Part shown: positions 33,736-46,807 of the stretch, piece after piece
Layout: the number at the start of each line of letters is the position of its first letter
Position numbering within the stretch: the stretch's first letter is position 1
Assembly (NCBI GenBank): GCA_026120185.1
Contig: JANUWF010001052.1
Location: 372,001 to 436,000, forward strand
Origin: Voacanga thouarsii
Taxonomy: Eukaryota; Streptophyta; Magnoliopsida; Gentianales; Apocynaceae
Direction: 5' to 3'
DNA: 64,000 nucleotides
Position numbers and translations under genes: made by a program
Notes under the pieces: model-generated
Told to the model about the DNA's origin: nothing
The model's database searches: none
Seen by the model: the letters and a program-made list of their open reading frames with translations, nothing else

Positions 33736-35958
33736 CATATAATTCAATATTATGTTGGTAATTCCATTTTTACATTTATAAAATATGACTATTTGATATT
33801 AATATAATCATGTTATGTTTAACACCTAATATCAATATGCACATTTGTTTCTGATTCCTAAAAGGACACTGGGTGTTGGAAAAAAAAATATCCCTCTATT
33901 ACCCCACACTACCTTTGAATACACAATAATAATCAAGCAATTATAGAGAAAACTAACAAGACAAAGATTTACGTGGAAACATACCACAATCACGCTTACT
34001 GTGCCCCTTTCATGTTTTCGTGCTTGTCTCTTTAACATTCCTATGATTAATAAGTAGCATTGTCTATCGTGGGGAACTGCCTTCTTCACCTATCTATAAA
34101 TTCTTTCTTCGACTATAGCCTTTCCACACTTGGAATCTTTTTCCATGGTCCAATCTCCTAGATCTGAGCTTCCTGACTTGTAGGGCACATTCAATACACG
34201 TATATGGAGTTCATTTAAGAATTTCTCACTCCCGACAGTAATACCCCTAGAGAAAGTTGAGTTTTCTAAGATCAAACAATAGTTGGGTCGTCCTAGGCTT
34301 CCTTTATTTTCAGCTTCGATCTAATCCAATTGAATAGAATCAACCTACATGTGGATTCTTAGCTTGAAATTGGCAAAACTGTTCAGAATATAAATGAACA
34401 AGAATTGGATTGAAAAAAATATATTTTGAATATAATAAAAATTATTAAATATGTGAAATTAAGGTGAGTCTAAATGGAATTAAAGAGATAATATGATTTA
34501 TATGATTATTTTTTACAAATAAAAATTATTTAAATTATTATTAATTAAAATTAAAATTAAATTTTAAATTGATATAGATTGAAAACAAAATCTCAATCCA
34601 CTTATTCCTAAATTGAAAAATGATAGTAAAATCATAGAGCTACTATTTTTTTTTATACAAATTAACCTTTTTATATTTTAATTGGTATTATTATTTTTAA
34701 AGAGAGATCATAATTTGTGTTAGCTCAAGTTTGACATGAAGCACCCATCTTTATTTGTTGTCTCTGTATTTCACCTAAAAAGACATTAAAACTCTTAGCT
34801 CTCTTTTTTCCACGAGACTGAAGATTGCATCATTGGCTCATTGCCTCCCAAAAGGTTTCTTTTTATTTTATTTTAAATAATTATTTTGAATATGAATTCT
34901 TCATCCCAAATCTTGTACAAAAAGTTTTAATTTGTGACGATATTCATTTATCTATTTCATTATTTATAATAATAACTATCTTGATTTTTTTTATTTTAAA
35001 ATTTTTTATATATTTGTATGTGTTTTTTACTTTTATAGTTTATAGAGGAGTAATAATATATTAATGTTATATTTGTATTATATGTGGTGCGCTGAAATTA
35101 CATTGCTAAAAGTAAAAAACAAAAACCGCAGCAAATGCAGTAATTATCGTAAGCATTATGCTTTTATCAATTGGATCTACATTGATTGATTTTAATTTTG
35201 ATTTGAATTATGATTAAGAACATTATATCTTTTGATTAAATATGATATATTTTTGGATGTTTTTAATTTATTATATCAAACTATTTATAAATGAATTGGT
35301 TAATTAGTTATATTTAGATTTATCTCCATCGATTGTTTCAGTTTCAATTTGAATAATTGTAATAAAATTTATAAATTTCTTTTTAATCTCTGTTATGAGT
35401 GAGTCAAATTGAGCCATTTGCAAGTTATGGATCAAAATGAGCCCGAACAAGAAAATTGATTCGGTTGAATAAGAATTGAGTCATGAATTAAACTAATACT
35501 ATGTTTAGTTTACAAATGAGGGAAAGGAGGGAGAAGGGAAGGAGAAAGAAAACTTTTACTTCTATGAAGAGGATAAATATAATTTATTTTTATTTTATTT
35601 AATTAGAGTGTAAAGAAAACAAATGATACTTTACATCTCAATCGGTCTAAATTTGAACGAGCTATTTTGTTGAAATAAATAGAAAGAACTCCCCTCCTAA
35701 TTTACTTTCTCTTTATCTTTTCTTCTTACCTAAATAATGTAAATTACCAATTTACATTCAAATTTATATCTCTCCAAATTTTCTCCCTTTTTTCATATCA
35801 ACTAAACATATTGTAAATGGGAGCAAATTGAGCCTAAGCTAGCCTCCACTCAACTCAGCTCAATTTATTTCTACATATTTTTATGAGAAACAAACAAATG
35901 GATACACAGATTAAAAACATGACCAAAATGGAACCCACGCGCTTAGAAATTATAGTTA
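33736..35958. other. Intergenic AT-rich DNA
   Basis: No supported gene. Short open frames (for example 34090-34275 and 33832-34089 on the minus strand) show no family motifs. Confidence 0.45.
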
Positions 35959-36193
35959 CTCCATACGTTTCAAAATATATGTTCATGAAATTTTTATTTT
36001 GTTTCAAAATAAATGTTTATATACATATTTCTAGAACTAATAATTAGTTTCTTCTCATTTTATCCCTATTTATTTTAAGTCAACTACACAACTTCCTAAA
36101 ACTCTTTTCTCTCCTTGTTTCTTGAAAATTTTCACCAACCAATGACTATTGTATTTTTAATATGGGTAAAACCTGAACTTTATTTAAATTGTA

Positions 36194-36478
36194 TTACCTC
36201 TATTTCACAATATAAGTCGTTTTAGATTTGAAAATATTTTTCATAATATATGTCGTTTTACAATGTTTTATAAAATTTTATTACTTTTTTTCAGCTCTAC
36301 CTTCCCTACAATTTCTCTCTTTCCACTAATTATGATCCAACTCTCTCTAATTACCAAAGTAAACAAAGATTTAATTAGGGATGTTTTTGAAAATTTAGTT
36401 TTAAAATTGTCTGAATTTTATGAATCCTTAATTCTTGTGTGTAAGTCTAAAACGACTTATATTGTGAAATGGATGTAA
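36194..36478. mobile_element. Stowaway-like MITE nested in the larger one
   Basis: Inverted repeats of about 34 bp: TTTCACAATATAAGTCGTTT on the left and its complement AAACGACTTATATTGTGAAA on the right, flanked by TA at 36192-36193 and 36479-36480. The 285-bp length and the ATATAAGTCGTTTTAG motif are typical of this very common plant family. Confidence 0.85.
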
Positions 36479-36483
36479 TAGTA

Positions 36484-36660
36484 GTACATAGACGGATTTA
36501 GGGGACCCTTCAAAAGTTTTTCAAACCTCATAATTTACCTTGAAAATTTTCAAAAAAAAAACACTTTAAAATTTTATATTTCGCCCCCCTTCCCTAAAAT
36601 TTTTTACAAAAAATATTATTGTTCTTATAAGATTTCTTTTTATACAACTTGTCTCACAAC
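36484..36660. repeat. Copy 2 of the dispersed G/C-run repeat
   Basis: It begins AGACGGATTTAGGGGACCC and ends with a CGCCCCCCTTCCC run followed by AAAATTTTTTAC. It is similar in layout to the copies at 33545 and 37606. Confidence 0.45.
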
Positions 36661-36871
36661 TCTAAGTTGTTGGTTTCGTCTCTATTGTACTATTATTTTC
36701 AACACCTTTAATTTATGTGTAAAAAATTTTATAAACATCTATTTTAAAATGAAGGGAGTATTTAATATATCTAAAAATTATCCAGGCCGTTAAGAGGCCA
36801 CGCAAATTGAGACAGCAAATTGCATAATCCTAAATTCTAACCACACCTGTGTTATAGGTTATTCTTCAATT

Positions 36872-36873
<2 letters not shown>

Positions 36874-36934
<61 letters not shown>
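36874..36934. repeat. Compound (TA)n(TG)n microsatellite
   Basis: About twenty TA units are followed by about ten TG units, without interruption. Confidence 0.95.
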
Positions 36935-37605
36935 AATGCTACAATAACTCAATGTTGTTTATGAGTTTTTTCAGTTTAAGTTGGATCATCAAGGGGAGGA
37001 ATATACAAAGATGAAATCGTTCATTGATTAAGATATTTTTCAATCAACTCAATTATTATTTTATAATAGTAGTGTAAGGTAAAAAATAAAATTAATAAAA
37101 AAAAGAATTGGGAAAGTTAGCAATCATAAAGGCCAAATTGGAAGGCTTGAAAAAGGAAAAAATATCTTCCGAGACGGCCATGGCAAGACAATCACAAGAA
37201 AACATATCGCCATTGCCTCATGCTTCACATTCAATGACTTGATATCTCTTTGCTTACAAATCTTTATCACTTTATATATGCATATAAAAAGTCTGCAAAG
37301 TTGTCGAAAATCCCAGCAAAAAACAGCGACAACTTCTTTAATTCTGTCCTTAATTTCTTTGCTTTTAGTTGAATACTAAAGTGTGCGTGGAAATTTTGGG
37401 TTCAAAATATAGCAGTATTTGAATTGTTATTAGATATTTACTATATGGATTATCGAATAAACTATAAGATCGATAGATGAAACAATATAATGATACTTTT
37501 ATTTGTATCACTATCAAATTATTAATCTAAGAATTGAATGTTTAACTTCAAAGTTGAGTATGTAAATATCAACATGGCTCAAAAATCGTACCAAAACCCC
37601 ACCAA
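36935..37605. other. Intergenic, nothing recognised
   Basis: AT-rich with no open frame or repeat that I can support. Confidence 0.4.
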
Positions 37606-37800
37606 GAGACGAATTTAGGGGGGGGGGGGGGTTGTGGCGCCTTCCTCGTTCCCCCAAAATTTTTAAAATTTTATAATTTATCATAAAAATTTAATTTTTT
37701 TTATATTTTGTCCTTTGAAAAGTTTTCAAAAGTCATATTATTGTCCTTCTAACATATATTTTTATATAAACTTACTCTCTTAATCCCAAGTCTCTAATTT
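37606..37800. repeat. Copy 3 of the dispersed G/C-run repeat with poly-G
   Basis: GAGACGAATTTA leads into an uninterrupted G run of about 13-14 bases, then TTCCCCCAAAATTTTTAAAA and AT-rich DNA. It has the same layout as the copies at 33545 and 36484. Confidence 0.5.
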
Positions 37801-39400
37801 CTCTTTGCCACCAAAAGAATATAACTGTTAGAAGAAAAGTTTTAATATGAGAGATTGCAAAAGATATCAGTATTCATTATTAAATCAAAATATCTCAAAA
37901 TTTTTTATACTCTATAATTATAAGAATATATATATTCGCAAACAAAGTGCTTTATGTCTGAATCATTGTCATGTGGGTGTAGAAGGCAACTATCTTTCTG
38001 GTTATTGGCTTCCCATTGGAAATATTAGGATGAGATTCCATCAAGACAATGCCAAGCAAGTAAGCACTACAAATATGGCAAACATATTGCTAGTGAAACG
38101 TCTATGAGCTGTCTACTCGGGGCATTCAAGTACAATTACCATTTTTAAAGGTAATTTATTACTACATTATTCCCAACAAAAAAAAAATCAATTTATGTAT
38201 ATTTCAATAATTATTTGTTATTTTATGGAATTAAAAATATATTTATTATATTTCTTCAATTATTATTTATTATTTTACCAAATTGTAATATTAATTAATT
38301 TCAATTCTTAGACAAATTTATAATATTTAATAATGATAATTCAATTTTTTTTCCCTCAAAAAAACCACAATAATTATCTCAATACATAAGCATTTTCCAT
38401 TTATACAGCAGGTCACCCAAATTCAAAGGGTCGTCTTTCCAGCTTGTTCTGATTAGTCTAACCAAAACCAGCACATAACATCTGCGGTTTACTTTCACAA
38501 GTAGGCATTAATTAAGAAATGCAAAATCACAGAGAGGAGGAAGGTGAGAGGGCTCTGTATATAAACTGGGTCATTCGATTCAGATGCACAACTAGTACTA
38601 TTTAGCTAGATTGTGGAAGTTTCTAAGTTTCATAGAGATGGTGACGGAGAAAAAGGATTTCCAATTATGAACTGGTTAGCAACATCTTCAGTGTCACATA
38701 CAATTTCATAAACAAAGTTCCACAAAATAGTGTTGGAAAACTCTTGAGTTTCAATACGTCAATGGGGTTTCTCTCTCCTGACTTTCTTGGCATAACTTGC
38801 TATAATGCATCTCGTGTTTAAATATGAAGAACCTAAAAGATGTTAAACCTTTCAAGAAAATTAGACACGAGAACATTAAACCTTTCAAGAACCTAATAAT
38901 TATACATAAGTTATTAATCTATTATTATAAATCTTTTCATTCGACATATTTTGATTCATCTTCGATTATTAGTCTAAAAGAAGACAACTAATGAATTTGT
39001 AAAGTACAATTCAACTAGTCATGACTCTCTTGATACTCGCATTGTGAATCGTGTAAATTGAAGCCGAGAACACTTTCTTACCAGTAAAGAATTTCAACCA
39101 CCAAGAATGGGATTTATTAACCTGCAGTAACTCCCAACCAGCACCATTACCAAGATGGAGAAATTTGACAGCTTCCAACAAACGGTCATCAGCTAGACAA
39201 TATCAGCAAAATGAAGCTTTGAGCAGTTCATTTGTCAATAAATCCAACCTTGCAAGTTGCAATTTCCATTGTAATTCACAAGTTCAATGCATAACATTGT
39301 CAAACAGATCTAGTTGATTAACCAAACTAATAGTCAATGGAGATTTTCTATCGTTACAGAGCAACATATCATCAGAAACGGATTGTGCTATTTTTTAGTA
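37801..39400. other. Intergenic AT-rich DNA
   Basis: No gene supported. The 86-codon open frame at 37847-38107 lacks any family signature. Confidence 0.4.
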
Positions 39401-39672
39401 TTTTCTCCGTCTCATAATATAAGTCTTATAAATTACTTTTATTATTCTAAATTATAAGTAGTTGAGGACTTTTCAAAGAAGTTTTAAAGTTATTTTTATA
39501 TTTTTATCCTTATTTTTTATTCTCTTTTTCTTTCTTTCTCTCTCCTCCCTTCTCTTGTTTTCAAGATATTTAAATAAGGGTATTTTAGGAAGAAAAAATA
39601 TAAAGTTACTTTGTTTTTAGGAATCTTAATATGTGTGAAATTAAATCAAACGACTTATATTATGGAATGAAA
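39401..39672. mobile_element. Stowaway-like MITE
   Basis: The left end TCTCATAATATAAGTC and the right end GACTTATATTATGGAATG are inverted repeats, with TA at 39399-39400 and 39673-39674. At 272 bp it is related in its ends to the MITE at 36194. Confidence 0.8.
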
Positions 39673-42600
39673 ATAATATTTTTCTACGATAATAAAGCAA
39701 ACTTTGAAAATGGTTGCATTATATACTCTCTATTAATTGAAGAGGATAAGCGATTTACTAGTAGAATATTGAAGGCATTAAAGTATCTAAAGATATGTTT
39801 TTCTATGAATTTTTTGTCTTAAGGGATAATAAACATTTGATGATTCCAAGGTAAAACTAAAATTTGTTTTATTTGAAAAAAAAGAAATTAAACAAATACC
39901 TTAGACTAGCCAAGTGGTTGATAACTATTGGTGCCACTCAAAAATCAAAATATTGAAAAGAGGCCAATTAATCGAATTCAAGCTTCACCAGTTGAATATT
40001 TAGCCCCATTTTAGCCTCTTTCAATAGGAGATGTGGAATACGTTTGGAATATATTTTACCTACATCAACTGTCTTGATATAAAATAGTATTTGAACCCTT
40101 TTCTCGGTATCATTTTATTATCACATAGGAAAATTTAAATATTATAAAAATAAATTTACTCTACCATTGTCCCACCAACTACTTGTCAATATCTACAAGT
40201 CAATATATACATTTAACCCTAACAACTGTCGTATGGTAGCGTGTTGAATATATTTCATTGCTTGAAATGAACAGCCCATAATTGACTGTTTGGTGATAAC
40301 ATAATGCCAACATCTTCATTCAGCCTTTACCCTTTTTTTCGCCCCCTTTTTAGTTCAACAAAATGAGATGCACAATAAAAGAGCACCAAAAGCAAATTAC
40401 TTATAATGGCTGTTCACTAATAACATCATTCATTAAACTAGCACTCTTTGTTTATCTTTTACTCTTTTTTCGCCCCTTTTTTTTATAATAAAATGAAAAC
40501 TATATTAAAAATACGATAAAAATTAATTATTTATTTAACTGTTTGGTGTGTGTATATATATATATATATACTTTGTTACCAAAGGCCCAAATAGGAATCA
40601 CAAGGTTTTACGTGCAGGAAAGGAAGCTTGATCTGACTTTTATGACGGATTTTAGAATTATCTTTGTGGTCGAAAAGTACAAATTTGACCAATTCTTGTC
40701 CATATATACAATGAGCAAATACATCGAATCCTTATATCCTACCTTAATAATTAAATATTGATTCGGATGTAATTTGGTGATTCATTTGATTTGATATAAA
40801 AATTTTAAAAGAGTATGTGATCAAAGATAAATTATTAAATCATTCTAATTTAATAAAATATTAAGGATAAAACTTATTGTTAGGAGAATTTATATTTTTA
40901 AAATAAATAATATTAGTTATAAAAGTTTGTGTGGAAGATATATTCATTTTTAAAAATAAATATATTTCTTTTTAGATATTTTATATAAAAATGTATGCAT
41001 TAAATTTTAGATGCGGAGTAAGAAAAAGAAAAGGAAAAACATGTATGAGAATTTTAAGCATCATGAGGAAAACAAGGAATAGAATATGCTATTTTGATGA
41101 TCTCTGACCTAGTTAGTAGGTACAACAATTATGACAAGATGAAATTCATGCATTCAAAACGAATCTCATTTTTTAATGTACCTATAAGTTTGGGATGGTG
41201 ACAATGAGCAAGTTGCATTCACTCTCACCTAACCTTCTTTTTTGTTTTTTGTTTTTTTAATTAGTATCATCATTTAAAATGTAAATAGAAAGAACAAGTA
41301 ACATATGGATTGTTAGGTACATGATAATAGAAAATCGAAAATTCTACCATACATCCGATTCACATGAATCATATATATTGAAAAATTGTACTTTATATAA
41401 AAAAAATTATACGAATAAATTTTTAATATATGTAATCCACGAGTCTACGGTCCATACAAAAATTTCTCATAGAAAATACCACACTCCAATAGGTACATTA
41501 ACATAAATAGAAAATAAAACCAAACACATAACAATCTTTTGCTTGGCTTTCTTGTCTCCATCTTCGAATCCCAATGGTCTGAGAAGACTAAATTCATCGA
41601 GTTCATTGAGCAACAATTTGGAAGATTTTGAGCGTATTAATAGTCTTAAAATTCGCTTAGGAAAGAAATAAAAAAAATATATAGGAAGGACACAAAATAA
41701 GTTTGGGGAAAGAAATAAAACAAGTTTGGATTAGAAGTTAACCCTAAGAGAATGGAATAACTAACCCGGAGAAATCATGTCAAGAGAGTTAGGTTTTAAC
41801 GAACAAAACCAAAGAAGAAGATTGTTGTAGTTGGTGAATAAAGAGGGGTAAAATCACAAAAAAAAAAAAAAGAAAAAGAAAAGGAAGGAGCTTAGGGCTT
41901 CGACCCAGCCCAACTGATCAATTAAAGTGACAATAACCTTTAAGTCTCAAGATTAAATCTCTTCAAAATACTTATTGGTCTTTTGAATGTGTCGTTCAGT
42001 CAAGACTTAGGGCTAACCCTAGCTGATGGACTTTCTTCGATCCACAAAAAATGAAGGAGCTTTGGCCAAGATTAAAGCTCTAATTGAAACCGGTTCTCCG
42101 ATCCGGCCAAAGAGGTGAGGTCAGCTAACCTTAACAACAGATTTCATTGTGGTATTATACACATGATGTGACATTCCAATTTTGAACTTTAGCGAAAAAA
42201 AAATTGTATTGTTAACATGGATGAATAATCTTGATTGACTCTTTAACTATTTCAAAATTAATTTTTTTTACTCTCTAATTATAAAGTGAGTAAAATTTCT
42301 TCTCAAATTCTCAAAATATTCAAAGTTAACCCTTCTGCCGACCAACTGTCAATTTCATTAATTATGTGTAGAGCTCATATTAATTCTAATGATTTTTAAT
42401 CATTTTATTTTTTATTAATATATTATTTTTTTATTTCATTTTAAAAGCATTTTTTTATTTTTTCCTTTTTTTTTTCTTCCGTCTCTTTCCTATTTTTCCC
42501 TTCTTCTTTCTCCAAGAGTAACCTGCCATTGCACTTCACCCGCCGGCCCCGGCAGGGGCCAAAATACCGCTATAAGATAAAATGATGGCCCTCTATTTCA

Positions 42601-43190
42601 ATTGCGAGTTGACGTAGATTGGCTGCCATTTCGTTAATAGAGTTGGAATTCAAAGATTGGCTCAATGGGCCCATGGAGTTGGAAGCCATCATCGGAAACA
42701 TAGATAGCAACTCAAATGGCGACGACTCAAACTTGGAAGATGACATAAAGTGATAGATTTTATCACAAGACATCTCAACAATGAGTCGGAAGGGACCCAT
42801 CACAAAGTGTAAGTTTTTTTACCAAAAATTCAATATTTTGCTCCACTTAATCCATAGTTGTCGACCCCTTGTTGCAGGCCTTCAACAAAAGTAATTTTCC
42901 GTCAAAATTCAAATTTTGCTCGTTTTTATATGTTATTTGTCTATTGTTTTAAAGATGCTATGAGCTTATGTTTTATGCTCGTGAGCTGATTGTTAGGTTG
43001 TCTTTATGGATTTCTATCTTGATTTTGTTATGAGAAATTTTCTTTTAAAAAGACGAACCCTAGTTTTGTTGTCGAAGAGGTTTTGAGTGATGAATTGTAG
43101 AAATCTGAAATTGCAAAATACATTGCCAAAAATAGAAACTTGATTTGTTGTGAGTTGGTTTTAAAATGTAGATCCAGGCTAATGCTATGC
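39673..43190. other. Intergenic AT-rich DNA
   Basis: No supported gene. It includes a short (AT)n run near 40553-40570. A tRNA-like box A (CTAGCCAAGTGGTTGA near 39905) has no partner box B. The short open frames are not credible. Confidence 0.4.
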
Positions 43191-43194
43191 TTGC

Positions 43195-43312
43195 AACAAT
43201 TGCTCGTCTTTTCGTGGAGGCTTTGGACTCCTTTGGTAATGCCCCGTTCCACAATTGCTTGTCTTTTCGTGAAGGCTTAGGACTCTTTGATAATGTCCCA
43301 TCACGAGTATTT
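43195..43312. repeat. Two tandem units of about 58 bp
   Basis: ACAATTGCTCGTCTTTTCGT... GGACTCCTTTGGTAATG is followed at once by ACAATTGCTTGTCTTTTCGT... GGACTCTTTGATAATG. The two units are about 85 percent identical by eye. Confidence 0.75.
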
Positions 43313-44400
43313 TTATAATTTTTGTCTTGTGTTTGGATAAGGCTTCATTAGGAGGCTTTCTGTGAAGGAGATAAATTATGAATGTAAAGTCAGAAATTGA
43401 ATTCATAATTTTACGAGATATTATATTATCTATAAATTTATTTTTTATCACTATACTATATATTGTGAGGACGTGGAGGCTTTGCACCCGTCATTGTTCC
43501 CTCAAAATGTCATGGGAGTTGAACATTACGTTCGATAAGGGATGGATTAGCTAAAGGTGACCGATGGTAGTTAGAATTGGGGTTTCATCCTTCTACCAAT
43601 GTTTGGAGAGGAAGGAAAGAAAAAAAGAGAAGAAAGGAAAAGAAAAAGGAAAGAGAAAAGTGGTTGTCGGTAATTAGAGAAGAAGGGAAGAGAGAAAAGA
43701 AAAAATAAAAATTTAAAATAAAAATTATATTTTAATAAGTAATTTGAAAATGATCTAAATATATTTAAAAATTGATGGAATTGGCTATCAACCGTTGATC
43801 AATTGACGAAAATGTTAGATTTGGATGTTTTGAGAGTTTGATGGGAAGTTTCACTCATTTGTAGTCGAAAGATAAAAGTTAAATTTTAAAATAGTCCTAA
43901 GATTATTTGTCTTTATTAATATTAATATCTTGATTTTTTTTATGAAGAAAATTAGAAATACAAATAAATTAGGAAAAAAAGAGAAAGAAATTACCTTGTC
44001 TTCTTCTTCTTTTTACTTGATAAATAGGATGAAATATGTTATTTAATTAATAATTCTCACATAAATTTTTAATTTTCAACAAGAAGAAATTAAAAGGGGG
44101 TGAAATGAACATTCCCCATATTTGTTAATTTTGTTACCAAGTGTTGCATTGCATCTCTCCCCTAAAAGAAAATGTTTTGTGTTCGTCTCAAACATATTGT
44201 TCGAGCTTAAAAATAAGAGCTATACAATTGTTTTTATTCACAGTTTTGTATTGAATTGAATATTACAATATTGTTTAACATTTATAAAATAAAGTATAAT
44301 AGAATTTATAAGTATTTAACTCATAATTTAAAAGTTTTAAGTTTTTAACTTGAAATTTTCTCTTCCTTTGGAAAACTAGTCCAGAAAAAAAAAAAAAAAC
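43313..44400. other. Intergenic, nothing recognised
   Basis: A purine-rich tract (GAAAGAAAAAAAGAG type) lies near 43610-43710. No gene is visible. Confidence 0.4.
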
Positions 44401-44409
44401 TCATTGGTA

Positions 44410-44433
44410 CTCTCTCTCTCTCTCTCTCTCTCT
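44410..44433. repeat. (CT)n microsatellite
   Basis: About eleven uninterrupted CT units after a poly-A tract. Confidence 0.95.
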
Positions 44434-44650
44434 AAATGTCATTTTAGAAGACTTTTATTAGTTAAAATTATCTATTAATTTTTCTAATTTTACCCTTATC
44501 ATATATTACTCCTTAAATCATTATATTAAATGATTTTTTAGAATTTTTTTTGAGCTAACTCTACTATTTTAAAAAAATTAATTAATCTTAGTCTTAAAAT
44601 ATAGGGAAAAATTCATTTATGATCCAAAATTTAATATGAATTTCACATTG

Positions 44651-44846
44651 CCATTTAAATTTCACTTTGAATCTAATTGACATTTCAAAATTTAGTTTTT
44701 CTTGCATTGCCATTTCTATTATAATATTTGTTAAGATTTTAATAGGCTAACTGATGATTAAATGGATAGAGATGCTAAAGTAAGAAAATTTGAAAGTTAT
44801 AATGTCAATTAAATCCAAAGTAAAATTTTACTAAAATTTTGAATGG
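44651..44846. repeat. Fold-back repeat, probable MITE
   Basis: The left arm (44651-44694, with CACTTTGAATCTAATTGACA) and the right arm (44786-44846, with TGTCAATTAAATCCAAAGTA) are inverted copies at about 80 percent. The ends and any target duplication are not clear. Confidence 0.6.
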
Positions 44847-45904
44847 TAAAGTTATCCTAAAATATAAGTTATTTTAAAGTTACATATATAAAAGAATTAA
44901 GGATTCTAAAAATAAAACATTTTATTAGTCAAATACTCTAAAATGTTCTTAGTAGTTATTACAAAATACAGAATTTTTTATCGAAATATTATATATATAA
45001 TTTTCAAAAATAGTAAAGGTATTAGATTTTTAAAAATTGTTGTTGCCGGTAATAGTTTTAATATAAAAAAAGTATTATTTTAGTTGGCAAATTTTTTAGA
45101 ACAAAAGAAGCAAAGACAATGAAGCGTAGGAGAATGTCCAATTACAGAGAGTGTAGATAAAATTGAATAATTATTGAAATACAAAGTATTATATTCATTT
45201 GGTCCTTTGAATTAGTCACGAGATCTCTCGTATTGTCGTTTCGGATTTAAATTTATTTTAAAACATAAGTTCATGACGTCGAGCTTGCCTAGTATAGTTT
45301 ATTCTTTTTGTGTTATTTATGTGTTATTACACGAAAGTAGAAATTATTCATAATGTATTTTTTTATAATAGTTACGGGTTCTATTATAAAAAGAAAAAAA
45401 AGATAATTTCATTTTTAAAGTTGCCCTTTGTGAGCAATGTAGAGACAGATCAAGAGGCTATGAGATGTTGAAGATTGAGTAAAAGTCTCAGGTTTTGTTT
45501 GTTTGACACTTAGTTGAAGTAGGAATGGATACGGACTGCACGCATCCGGGAAATGTAGAGATAGTTATAACGAGACAAAAAATTAATGGCAAGCTAAAAA
45601 ATTGTAAAAATATATTTTGAAAAATTAAATAATGGTGAAGTCTCTTCTTTGTATAATATTTATTAAAATATAATATTTCAATAAGATTAAATAAGAGAGA
45701 TAGAGACGGATAAAATTAAATAATAACGAGACAAAGAGTTTTTATATAAATAGTATATAAAGATTATGATAAATACTTCTTAAAATTTATAAATTATGTC
45801 ATATTTTAAAAAAAGAAGTTATTAGCTTATAAAGGATTTAATATTTAAAGCATTATAAAAGTAAAATGTGGGTTTTGTTGTTTTATAGAGTACTTATTTT
45901 CCTT
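44847..45904. other. Intergenic AT-rich DNA
   Basis: No gene or repeat supported. Confidence 0.4.
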
Positions 45905-46010
45905 GTCGACTATGGGACGGACACATAGGGCGGTGAGCAGCACCAGTCTCTCAAAATTTTTTAAAATTTTAAAATTAATATTTAAAATATATTTTATTTT
46001 TTTAAAAAAA
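45905..46010. repeat. Copy 4 of the dispersed repeat (short)
   Basis: GGGACGGACACATAGGGCGG followed by CTCAAAATTTTTTAAAATTT resembles one half of the copies at 33545, 36484 and 37606. Confidence 0.35.
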
Positions 46011-46807
46011 TTAAAAATTAAAAAATTATCTTTTTAATATAATTTATCATCAATCTTAAATTCTTAATTCTATTTTTAACAGTACATCATTATCCTATTT
46101 TGTATTTATATACGTATAATTTTGTAAAATTTGTTATTATTACAACCTCAAACTTTGTTTTTACCCAACATTTCTTCTTTCGGTTGACTTTAATGGCAAT
46201 GATTTATGAAATTACCGATAGAGTAAAGTAGGAGCGGTCGTACCAAATTTGTTGTTTGTTTTCTTCTTCAATTGGGTTCTTGTTTTTATTACTGTTGCTT
46301 GCAAGACAGATTGGGAGGTGCTTTTGCAAAAAATCAGAGAAGAAAACCATTCATCTCTCAGAGACAACATTTCAACCAAACTCAACCGCTCTTTATTTAT
46401 GGCCCATAAAGTTAAAGGTTTCAATAATTCACTTCATTGGCTCTCTCTCTCTCTCTTCTCTCTCTGAGGTGCTTGCTGGCTTCTTACTCTACCACCCCTT
46501 CTAAAGAAAGAAAAGTCATCAAAGACTTAACTTTCTTTGAGCCCCCAAAGAAAGAAGCAGCAAAGAAAAGTAAAAAATCTGGACTTTCTTTGTTGCTAAC
46601 ATCTGTGCAATTTGATTTTGAGTAGGTAAGAGAGAAAGGTGGAGGCTATTGTTGCAGAACAATCATTATTTGGAAAACCAAAGAGCAGAGAGGATATAAT
46701 GCGTTCTATTTTGTAATTATAGAAAAGATGAGAGCAAGAGTTTGAGAAAATTTTGTGGGTTTTTGACCTTGAGCTCCAAATGTTCTGAATAACAAGGAAG
46801 AAGAAAG
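46011..46807 (+). promoter_or_regulatory. Upstream region and probable 5' UTR of the VPS62-like gene
   Basis: A pyrimidine tract (CTCTCTCTCTCTCTTCTCTC) lies at 46440-46465, and GAAAGAAAAG-type repeats follow at 46500-46575. Such CT-rich patches are common in plant 5' UTRs. I see no clear TATA box, so the start of transcription is not placed. Confidence 0.4.

Larger units (their letters stand above)
35959..36758. mobile_element. Stowaway-like MITE, host of a second MITE
   Basis: The ends CTCCATACGTTTCAAAATAT and the complement of ATTTTAAAATGAAGGGAG are inverted repeats of about 40 bp at roughly three-quarters identity. They are flanked by TA at 35957-35958 and 36759-36760. CTCC(C/A)T ends with a TA duplication are the hallmark of Tc1/mariner-type Stowaway MITEs. 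The inside is enlarged by another MITE (36194-36478) and a copy of the G/C-run repeat (36484-36660). Confidence 0.75.

Noticed and set aside
39903..39990. CTAGCCAAGTGGTTGA looks like a tRNA or SINE box A
   Set aside because: No proper box B at the right spacing and no cloverleaf; probably chance.
42570..42803. 77-codon minus-strand open frame
   Set aside because: No motif, isolated in AT-rich intergenic DNA, no splice context.
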